Part shown: piece by piece, positions 1 through 6,075 of the stretch | How positions within the stretch are numbered: position 1 is the first letter of the stretch | Layout: every line of letters begins with the position of its first letter | Source of the DNA: CAJXZP01 sp049606935 | GTDB lineage: Bacteria; Bacteroidota; Bacteroidia; Flavobacteriales_G; Salibacteraceae | Reading direction: 5' to 3' | DNA: 8,148 nt | Assembly (NCBI GenBank): GCA_049606935.1 | Contig: JBMYWA010000089.1 | Coordinates: 1-8,148, forward strand | Translations under genes and position numbers: made by a program | The notes under the pieces: model-generated | What the model was told of the DNA's origin: nothing | The model's input: only the letters and a program-made list of their open reading frames with translations | Databases searched by the model: none

Positions 1-42
1 GATCAATCAGAAGCTTCAACTGAAGAAACTACAGAAGCATAA
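1..42 (+). CDS. rpsP: 30S ribosomal protein S16, C-terminal end only
   Basis: The frame from base 1 reads 13 codons, DQSEASTEETTEA, and stops at TAA (40-42). The rest of the gene lies to the left of the window. Bacteroidota S16 proteins often carry an acidic, Ala/Glu/Thr-rich tail after the conserved fold, and this peptide fits. The stronger argument is position: the stop lies 8 bases before rimM, and rpsP-rimM is a widely conserved pair. S16 is a small-subunit protein needed for 30S assembly, so co-expression with RimM makes sense. No conserved S16 core residue is visible, so the identity rests on context and tail composition. Confidence 0.7.
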   Translation, partial: DQSEASTEETTEA

Positions 43-50
43 TTCTGTAA

Positions 51-581
51 ATGGATTACCCAGGATATTTTGAGCTAGGTAAAATTGTTCGCCCTCACGG
101 CTTCAAAGGTGCTCTTAAAATAAAATTTACTCATCCTGCGGTAGACCAAATTGAAATTCCGGAATCAGTTTTTATTGAATTCAATAAAAATCTGATTCCG
201 TTTTTTTTTACCCAATTTACCCCGCAAAACAATGGCTTTGCCATTTGTAGTTTCGATGATTTAAATACGGAGCAAGAAGCAAAAAACATTTCGGGTAAAC
301 TGGTGTACTTACCCCAGGAATTAGAACCCGTTCCAGAAGGAGATGAATTTTATAACGATGAATTAATTGGTTATAAAGTATATGATGACGTTCACGGACA
401 TATTGGCACTTTAGCCAACGTAATGGAAGCTCCGGCTCAAGATGTTTTTGAAATTAACCATCCTAGTGGAAAGGAAATAATGATACCTGTTTTGGGTAAT
501 TTCATTGTGGAAATTGACAGATCCAATAAAATTTTAAAATTGGATGCCCCAGAAGGATTGATTGAATTTTATTTAGAGTAA
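51..581 (+). CDS. rimM: ribosome maturation factor RimM
   Basis: RimM binds ribosomal protein S19 and helps mature the head of the 30S subunit, including 16S rRNA processing, in the cytoplasm. The 176-residue length is normal. The N-terminal RimM barrel opens with the family motif GKIVRPHGFKGALKIKF (residues 10-26) and continues to about residue 88, with the typical DDLNTEQEAKNISGKLVYLP segment. The PRC-barrel half follows: FYNDELIGYKVYD (100-112), QDVFEI (130-135), MIPVLGNFIVEID (144-156) and the terminal LDAPEGLIEFY. The start is the first ATG, 8 bases after the rpsP stop. No Shine-Dalgarno is visible, which is common in Bacteroidota; translation may be coupled to rpsP. A run of nine T (201-209) encodes Phe-Phe-Phe without breaking the frame. 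The identification is secure. Confidence 0.96.
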   Translation: MDYPGYFELGKIVRPHGFKGALKIKFTHPAVDQIEIPESVFIEFNKNLIPFFFTQFTPQNNGFAICSFDDLNTEQEAKNISGKLVYLPQELEPVPEGDEFYNDELIGYKVYDDVHGHIGTLANVMEAPAQDVFEINHPSGKEIMIPVLGNFIVEIDRSNKILKLDAPEGLIEFYLE

Positions 582-641
582 TTTCACTTTATCCACTACC
601 CTACTTTTAAACTTTAGTAATTAAGATTGCCGTAATATTCT

Positions 642-1340
642 ATGGAGTTTAAATTTAAGCAGTTTAGTATTTATCATCAGGATAACGTATTCAAATTTGG
701 AACTGATGCCGCTTTATTAGCTACTTGGGTGGACATGTCAAAATCTAAAAATGTATTAGAAATTGGCACAGGTACTGGGGTTATTACTCTAATGATGGCC
801 CAAAGAAATCCAAATGGTAGTTACTTAGGTATTGATATTTCTAAAACTGCCATTGAGCTTGCTAGCAAAAACCTACATAAATTTCCAATTGATGCAGAAA
901 TAAAATTTAAACATTCTGCAATTCAAGCTTTTTCATTTGAAGGTAAATTTGATCTAATTGTAAGTAACCCTCCCTTTTTTGAAGACAGCACCAAGTCTCC
1001 CTCTGAGTTAAAAAACACCACTCGTCATACGGACACTTTACCACTTAGAGACTTATTGAGTTACTCAAAAGATTTATTGACTCCCAATGGTAGCATTAAT
1101 ATTATATATCCCATACGTTACTTAAATAATATTAATTCTATTTGTAATGAAATGGGGTTATTTCCGAACCATATAACCACCCTTAGAAGTACTTCACAAA
1201 AGGCCATTAAAAGGGTGTTAATTTCTATTACTTGTTGCCCTTGTTCTCCAATAACATCAGAGTTAATTATTAACGGAAACCACAAAGGATACTCAAATCA
1301 GGTATATAATATGCTTGCCCCTTTTTTACTCAATCTTTAA
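642..1340 (+). CDS. trmN6: tRNA1(Val) (adenine(37)-N6)-methyltransferase, TrmN6/YfiC type
   Basis: This is a class I SAM-dependent methyltransferase of 232 residues. The E. coli homologue (YfiC/TrmN6) makes N6-methyladenosine at position 37 of tRNA1(Val). Visible motifs are FKFGTDAALLATW (17-29), the SAM-binding motif I VLEIGTGTGVITL (38-50), the acidic ribose-binding position in GIDIS (63-67), the N6-adenine catalytic motif NPPFF (109-113) after DLIVS, and RHTDTLPL (128-135), which is characteristic of this subfamily. The length fits the family. An in-frame TAA at 633-635 rules out a longer start. The gene follows rimM by 60 bases on the same strand and probably belongs to the rpsP-rimM transcript. 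The fold and N6-adenine chemistry are well supported; the exact tRNA target is inferred from the family. No Shine-Dalgarno is evident. Confidence 0.88.
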   Translation: MEFKFKQFSIYHQDNVFKFGTDAALLATWVDMSKSKNVLEIGTGTGVITLMMAQRNPNGSYLGIDISKTAIELASKNLHKFPIDAEIKFKHSAIQAFSFEGKFDLIVSNPPFFEDSTKSPSELKNTTRHTDTLPLRDLLSYSKDLLTPNGSINIIYPIRYLNNINSICNEMGLFPNHITTLRSTSQKAIKRVLISITCCPCSPITSELIINGNHKGYSNQVYNMLAPFLLNL

Positions 1341-1343
1341 TTA

Positions 1344-2171
1344 TTAGAGGTGGTCTAAGGAATCAAAAACAAAATAGATCAGAAACGAGCCTACCACAAT
1401 TACGTATAGAAAATAAGATAAAATGGTAGCCACAAAAGTTTTAATCCACCCAGCAAATCCATTAATAGCAAAAACCTTATTGATATAAATAATGGTGTAA
1501 ACCAAGGTGGTAAGAGATGATATTGAGCCACCAATGGTTGGGGATAAAAAGGTGGGTACAATCAACACAATACCCATAACATTTGTCATGGAAACCATAA
1601 ATGCAATTATGACCAAGTTTTCGGTAAAGTTGTACCCTGCGCTTCTAAAAAACAGAAATGTGAAAATGGCAAAAATGGGCACTAAAGCGAAAGTGAATTT
1701 GTCCATCCAACTGAATAAATTTCGTAGAGATTCATTCAAAACCTTTCTTTGATCAGCTTCGTCAATTCTATTTTCAAGATCCTTCTTTACTACCGAAGTG
1801 TCAGATTTAGTGGAGTCAATATTGGAGAAATCCAAATTAATTGATTTACCCAAGCCCTTATTAACATCAAAGGTCAACCCAGAACCAGTTACCTTATAGT
1901 CTCCATTATCTACGGTGGGTTTTAATATTAAATAGAAATTCAATAAGGTAACAATTGCCGTGGAAAACAGTAGGAATCTTAATGGATTTGCATGAATGGG
2001 CCTATTTCCATACAGGTAATCATCAACCGTTCTTTTTGGGTGTAAGAATAACCCCTTAATGGTTAATAATACCCCTCTCTCAAAGTTTATTACATTTAAA
2101 AAATCTCCCCAAATAAGTCCCCATGTTACTCTTTTTGGGCCGTGCTCCTGTTGCTTTGGTAATTGACTCAT
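1344..2171 (-). CDS. DUF3667-like integral membrane protein
   Basis: This 275-residue membrane protein has no known function. The first 75 residues resemble the DUF3667 family common in Bacteroidota: DFLNVINFERGVLLTI (23-38), then LFLHPKRTVDDYLYGNR (41-57), then a Pro-containing lead into the first helix. About five membrane helices are visible at roughly 66-83, 158-175, 185-209, 217-234 and 242-269. A polar loop of about 73 residues (85-157) joins helices 1 and 2; by the positive-inside rule it would face the periplasm. Many DUF3667 proteins start with a Cys-rich zinc ribbon, but this one has no cysteines there or anywhere else. It follows the M1 peptidase gene by 42 bases and is likely its operon partner. 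The frame ends in tandem stops (TAA TAA, 1341-1346). Family assignment is from memory of the motif; no function is proposed. Confidence 0.75.
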   Translation of the reverse strand: MSQLPKQQEHGPKRVTWGLIWGDFLNVINFERGVLLTIKGLFLHPKRTVDDYLYGNRPIHANPLRFLLFSTAIVTLLNFYLILKPTVDNGDYKVTGSGLTFDVNKGLGKSINLDFSNIDSTKSDTSVVKKDLENRIDEADQRKVLNESLRNLFSWMDKFTFALVPIFAIFTFLFFRSAGYNFTENLVIIAFMVSMTNVMGIVLIVPTFLSPTIGGSISSLTTLVYTIIYINKVFAINGFAGWIKTFVATILSYFLYVIVVGSFLIYFVFDSLDHL

Positions 2172-2175
2172 TCGT

Positions 2176-2195
2176 TTTTAGTTAAACAACTAAAA
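2176..2195. repeat. 8-bp AT-rich inverted repeat in the peptidase/DUF3667 spacer
   Basis: TTTTAGTT, a four-base loop AAAC, then AACTAAAA form a perfect inverted repeat. It lies between the peptidase stop (2214-2216) and the DUF3667 start codon (2169-2171), four bases upstream of the ATG. The stem has only one G:C pair, so an RNA hairpin would be weak, and no clean U-tract marks a terminator. It could be a palindromic protein-binding site or a chance feature of AT-rich DNA. Confidence 0.35.
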
Positions 2196-2213
2196 TAATG
2201 AATTACTCGGCAA

Positions 2214-4130
2214 TTACTTTACAAAACGAATAGGCTTTGTCCATTTTGGGTGGTTTACAAAATATACTCCTGAAGGTAGCTCCTCTATGGTCAAAAGAAT
2301 ATTCCTCCCTTCAAACCGAGCATTCACATCAATTTTAGATCCAGTCATTGAATAAATTTGTATGTCATTAATATCCTGGGAGCTGTTGATGTTAGTAATG
2401 TGTAAAGTGTTATTGGCAGGTTGAGGATAAACTATGGGAGAGTTCTTGGTTTCTTCTAATTCATCGGCACCCAAAACAATTTGATTAGAACGACTAATTA
2501 TCCACCTATTCGGATCAAAGCTTGCAACCACAATATTATGGTTAAGTTGAAAGTTAAACCATTGATCGTTCTCTGTGTTCTCAAAGCGCATTAAAGTGTC
2601 TAAACCAGCCCCTTGAAACCTTATCTGTACAGGCATTTCAAAAAAATCAACCGAACTATGACTGGTGGTTTGACTTATACGAACCGAATAATTAGGGGCA
2701 ACTCCTGCTAATGTAATTGAATATGAAGGATAACCTTCTCCATAAAACCAATCATCAAAAAACTCGGTTAAATCCATGTTACTAGCGGCTTCTAAATGCA
2801 TAATCAAGTCTTGATTAGTAGCAAATCCCATCTTAATGTTAGGGTCTAACAAGTAATTGGTAACTCCAGTAAAAAATGCATCATCTCCCATTTTCCAACG
2901 TAACATATGTAGCAAATAGCTTCCTTTGTCATACGTTAATCTAGCACTAAACAATCTCCAGAATGTGGTTGTATCAGTTACAAAAACACTACCATTTGGT
3001 TGCGATGTAATGTTGTTTATTTTTCCCCTTTTCCAGTCATCCCAGCTTGATGGTAAATTGAACCTTTCTCTGGTTAATCCGGTAAGATAGGTCGCAAACC
3101 CTTCATTTAACCATAGCTCTTCCCAACTTGCGCAGGTGGTATAATCACCAAACCATTGGTGTGCTAATTCATGAGCCATTAAATCATCGCTAAAAGACCC
3201 CATAGTTGACATGGTTTGATGCTCCATTCCACCTCCAAGGCTGGTTTGTGCATGACCATACTTTTCCTTATGAAATGGGTAAGGAATAAACAGAGAGTCA
3301 AACAAATCAAAGAATTTAACAATTCGAGGTACCTGATAGGAAGCATAGGAAAGGTCTTCTGGATAAACGTAATTTACGATAGGAAAAGAATCGACTCCTG
3401 TGTGGACATATTCTGTAAATTCAACATAATTAGTTACGGCTAGCGAAACCAAGTAAGGTGTTACTGGATATCTGTGTTTCCAATTATATGTTACATCATT
3501 GCCAACCGTGTCAATACTTTCTAACAGGCCTAGAGAACCGGCTTTATTTCCTAGGGAGGTGGTAATATGAATATTCATAGAATCAATTTTATCATTTAAT
3601 TGATCCTTACATGGCCACCACTCTCTGGCACCATAGGGTTCCGAAATTGTCCAAGCCTCTGCTACTCCCTGTGGACCATGTGTATCTGTTGTAAATGCTG
3701 AAGTAGGTATGCCATGATAAAAAATAGCAACCGAACCAAGCGAAAAAGCACTCATGGAATTTGGTAAAACTATTTCAATAGACACATTACCAGGTCGTGT
3801 AAATGCCATGTTATTTCCATTGATAATTATGGAATCTACAGTTAGGGAATTTGCTAAATCAAAGTATAGTCTAGAGATATCTTGCGGTCCTACTTTGAAC
3901 TTAGTAATCACATGTCCTGAAATCTCACCATTACCGGGGTAAACCGTCCAATAAGCATCATGAAACAAAACATCAATACTATCCGATTTAACCGGAACTC
4001 TTTTTGTGCTATGTTTTAATGCATGACTCATTTCTGATTTGGCAATTGCCTCAATTTCAGAAACATTAGCATATTGCGAAAAACTACTGACTGAAATAAT
4101 AATAAATATTACTAGGATGATTTTTTTCAT
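2214..4130 (-). CDS. secreted M1-family zinc metallopeptidase with T9SS sorting domain
   Basis: This is a gluzincin aminopeptidase-like enzyme of 638 residues, predicted to be exported. Residues 1-18 form a signal peptide (MKK, hydrophobic core, SSFS before Q19). An N-terminal beta domain (about 47-235) precedes the catalytic domain. Zinc ligands are in HELAH (320-324) and Glu343 of LNEGFATY, the exact HExxH-x18-E spacing. Tyr400 in LTYDKGSYLLHMLR fits the transition-state tyrosine. The substrate-binding motif is GGMEH (300-304) rather than the classical GAMEN. There is no room for the long helical C-terminal domain of PepN-like enzymes; instead a beta region, an acidic linker and a T9SS type A sorting domain (about 567-638) follow. 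The gene starts 31 bases after the ABC exporter stop, suggesting one transcript. It likely trims peptides outside the cell or at its surface. The substrate is unknown. Confidence 0.9.
   Translation of the reverse strand: MKKIILVIFIIISVSSFSQYANVSEIEAIAKSEMSHALKHSTKRVPVKSDSIDVLFHDAYWTVYPGNGEISGHVITKFKVGPQDISRLYFDLANSLTVDSIIINGNNMAFTRPGNVSIEIVLPNSMSAFSLGSVAIFYHGIPTSAFTTDTHGPQGVAEAWTISEPYGAREWWPCKDQLNDKIDSMNIHITTSLGNKAGSLGLLESIDTVGNDVTYNWKHRYPVTPYLVSLAVTNYVEFTEYVHTGVDSFPIVNYVYPEDLSYASYQVPRIVKFFDLFDSLFIPYPFHKEKYGHAQTSLGGGMEHQTMSTMGSFSDDLMAHELAHQWFGDYTTCASWEELWLNEGFATYLTGLTRERFNLPSSWDDWKRGKINNITSQPNGSVFVTDTTTFWRLFSARLTYDKGSYLLHMLRWKMGDDAFFTGVTNYLLDPNIKMGFATNQDLIMHLEAASNMDLTEFFDDWFYGEGYPSYSITLAGVAPNYSVRISQTTSHSSVDFFEMPVQIRFQGAGLDTLMRFENTENDQWFNFQLNHNIVVASFDPNRWIISRSNQIVLGADELEETKNSPIVYPQPANNTLHITNINSSQDINDIQIYSMTGSKIDVNARFEGRNILLTIEELPSGVYFVNHPKWTKPIRFVK
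2217..2432 (-). other. T9SS type A C-terminal sorting domain of the M1 peptidase
   Basis: Residues 567-638 of the peptidase open with VYPQPANNTLHI, continue with IQIYSMTGSKI (590-600) and LTIEELPSGVYFV (613-625), and end in KPIRFVK. This is the beta-sandwich signal read by the type IX secretion system and normally removed on export. The usual opening is PNP; here the Asn is Gln. Type A domains often lead to surface anchoring, but release cannot be excluded. Confidence 0.88.
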
Positions 4131-4161
4131 AGCAAATTAAAGTGTGAAAATGGAGGTAAAC

Positions 4162-5916
4162 TTAGGCCTTACTAAACTGTAAGTCAAATAAATTTTGATA
4201 CAAGCCTTCTTTTCTTAAAAGTTCCGCATGCGTTCCTTGCTCTTTGACCTCGCCTTGGTCGAGAACAATTATTTTATCTGCTTTTTGAACAGTTGCTAGT
4301 CTATGGGCAATAATTAAAGATGTTCTTCCTTTGGTAAGGATATCAATGGCATTTTGAATGAGTCTTTCCGTTTCTGAATCAACAGACGAAGTGGCCTCAT
4401 CTAAAATTAGAATTTTGGGATTATACACATAAGCTCGAATAAACGCTATTAATTGCCTTTGACCTGAAGATAACATTCCTCCTCTTTCTTTAACATTAAA
4501 TTGGTATCCGCCAGGAAGATTGGAAATGAAATCATGTGCACCCACTATTTTTGAAGCGGCAATAATATCCGCTTCTGAAATTTTAGGATTTCTAAGAGAT
4601 ATGTTATTCATAATAGTATCAGAGAATAAGAAAACATCTTGCAACACCACTCCTATATTTTCTCGCAATTCATTAATTTCATAATCTCTAACACTTTGCC
4701 CATCAATGATAATTTCTCCCTTTTGATATTCATAAAACCTACCCAAGAGGTTTATTACCGATGTTTTACCAGCTCCTGTGGCGCCAACAAACGCAACAGT
4801 TTGGCCTTCATAAACTTTAAAACTTACATCTTTTAATATCCAATTTTCGTCATTATATGCAAACCAAAGTTTTTTAAATTCAATATTCCCTTTTAAATGA
4901 TTTGTTTTTGATAACCCATTATTTTGAATCACGGCATCCGTATCCAAAACCTTAAAAATTCGTTCGCTAGCAACCATACCCATTTGAAGCGTATTAAATT
5001 TATCTGCTAACTGCCTAATTGGTCGGTAAAGCATATTTATATACATAATAAATGCCATTAAAGTACCCAAAGTAGTAACACCAGAAATGACATCTCCAGC
5101 TCCCCACCAAACTAATAACGCCAATGAAATAGCACTTAAAACTTCTACCACCGGAAAGAAAATAGAATTTGCCCAAACTGTTCTAATGTTAGCTAGTTTA
5201 TGCTGTTCATTAATTATTTTAAAGGCTTCAAGTTCTCTTTCTTCTTGATTAAAAACTTGTACAATGTTCATTCCTGTAATATGCTCTTGAACAAAAGTAT
5301 TTAGATTAGAAATTGCAGTTCGAACATCTTGAAAAGCCAATTTTATATAGTTCTTAAACCAATTGGTGGCAATAAACAGAATTGGCATAGGTATTAAAAC
5401 AATTAATGTTAATCGCCAATCTTGCCAAAACATAAATCCAATAACAGCTACAAGTTTTAAAAGGTCTCCAATAATGATTAGAATACCTTGAGAAAAAATA
5501 TCAGCAATAGTTTCCATATCAGAAACTACTCTAGTTACTAAGGTACCAATTGGTGTTTTATCAAAGTATTGAAGCTTGAAGTTATTTATTTTTTTGTAAA
5601 CATCCACCCGAATGTCTTTTACTACCGTTTGACCAAGCCAATTGGCTAAATAAGTTTGAAAGAATTGAAGAATAGCCTCCGTTAACAGCAGTACTATTAA
5701 AATAATAGTCGCATTATATAGCATGGCTTGGTTTGGAGTTACAATAAAATGATCTACCGTATACTGTACTAGGAACGGTCTAATTGGAGCTAAAATGGCC
5801 AGCACAATTACTAAAGTAGCGGTACCAAAGAATGTGGTTTTGTACGGGGAAACGTAACTTAAAACTCTTTTTAAAAGTTTCAAATCAAATACATTTCCAG
5901 AAACACTTTTAGCCAT
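4162..5916 (-). CDS. ABC exporter half-transporter (MsbA/MdlB-like permease-ATPase fusion)
   Basis: This 584-residue inner-membrane protein joins a six-helix exporter domain to an ATPase and should work as a dimer. The membrane domain spans about 20-330, with helices near 26-50, 69-95, 145-160, 166-186, 252-275 and 280-296. It includes the familiar QYFDKTPIGTLVTRVVSD (116-133) and YRPIRQLADKFN (297-308) segments. The ATPase has an A-loop Tyr354, Walker A GATGAGKTS (378-386), Q-loop Gln426, signature LSSGQRQL (482-489), Walker B ILILDE (502-507), D-loop SSVD (510-513) and H-loop His538, so it should be active. The signature has Ser where LSGGQ has Gly. Substrate could be lipid, drug or peptide; the sequence does not say. 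It is the first gene of a likely three-gene run with the M1 peptidase and DUF3667 protein. No second half-transporter lies beside it, so a homodimer is plausible. Confidence 0.93.
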   Translation of the reverse strand: MAKSVSGNVFDLKLLKRVLSYVSPYKTTFFGTATLVIVLAILAPIRPFLVQYTVDHFIVTPNQAMLYNATIILIVLLLTEAILQFFQTYLANWLGQTVVKDIRVDVYKKINNFKLQYFDKTPIGTLVTRVVSDMETIADIFSQGILIIIGDLLKLVAVIGFMFWQDWRLTLIVLIPMPILFIATNWFKNYIKLAFQDVRTAISNLNTFVQEHITGMNIVQVFNQEERELEAFKIINEQHKLANIRTVWANSIFFPVVEVLSAISLALLVWWGAGDVISGVTTLGTLMAFIMYINMLYRPIRQLADKFNTLQMGMVASERIFKVLDTDAVIQNNGLSKTNHLKGNIEFKKLWFAYNDENWILKDVSFKVYEGQTVAFVGATGAGKTSVINLLGRFYEYQKGEIIIDGQSVRDYEINELRENIGVVLQDVFLFSDTIMNNISLRNPKISEADIIAASKIVGAHDFISNLPGGYQFNVKERGGMLSSGQRQLIAFIRAYVYNPKILILDEATSSVDSETERLIQNAIDILTKGRTSLIIAHRLATVQKADKIIVLDQGEVKEQGTHAELLRKEGLYQNLFDLQFSKA

Positions 5917-6020
5917 TCAATAATTTTATTAAAAATTGATGCAAAAATTGGCATTTAATTTTCCGAATCGAAATAAATCGCTATTTATCCTTATAAAAAG
6001 TAATAATATTAACATTTACA

Positions 6021-6060
6021 CATAAAAAAAGGGCAATCGAATGATTGCCCTTTTTTTATG
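6021..6060 (-). terminator. intrinsic terminator, perfect 18-bp inverted repeat
   Basis: The arm CATAAAAAAAGGGCAATC (6021-6038), loop GAAT, and its exact reverse complement (6043-6060) form a hairpin. The GC-rich core GGGCAATC is flanked by seven A on one side and seven T on the other, so it can terminate transcription in either direction. It begins 15 bases past the stop of the SprB-repeat gene, which reads leftward into it, and would insulate the ABC exporter operon. Outside it, TTTACA (6015-6020) and TGTAAA (6065-6070) are also complementary, offset by four bases. Confidence 0.92.
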
Positions 6061-6075
6061 TGATTGTAAAATTAT

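Noticed and set aside
482..486. Idea that the LSSGQ signature in the ABC exporter (protein residues 482-486) marks a degenerate ATPase site
   Set aside because: Small-residue changes at this position are common in MdlB-like exporters, and all other ATPase motifs are intact.
602..609. Possible -7 box (TACTTTTA) before the methyltransferase gene
   Set aside because: It is one base off the consensus with no clear -33 element; co-transcription with rimM is simpler.
1507..1752. 81-codon open frame on the + strand, opposite the DUF3667 gene
   Set aside because: It is antisense to a coherent membrane protein, and its translation shows no recognisable domain.
3216..3942. Two short + strand open frames (3216-3443, 3754-3942) opposite the M1 peptidase
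   Set aside because: Both overlap conserved parts of the peptidase in antisense and show no domain or credible start signal.
4639..4836. 65-codon + strand open frame opposite the ABC ATPase domain
   Set aside because: It is antisense to the Walker A and Q-loop region, which explains its openness.
5995..6002. Possible Bacteroidota -7 box (TACTTTTT on the - strand) for the ABC operon
   Set aside because: It misses the last base of TAnnTTTG, its -33 partner would fall in the terminator hairpin, and AT-rich DNA gives such matches by chance. The real promoter is probably in 5917-6020 but cannot be placed.
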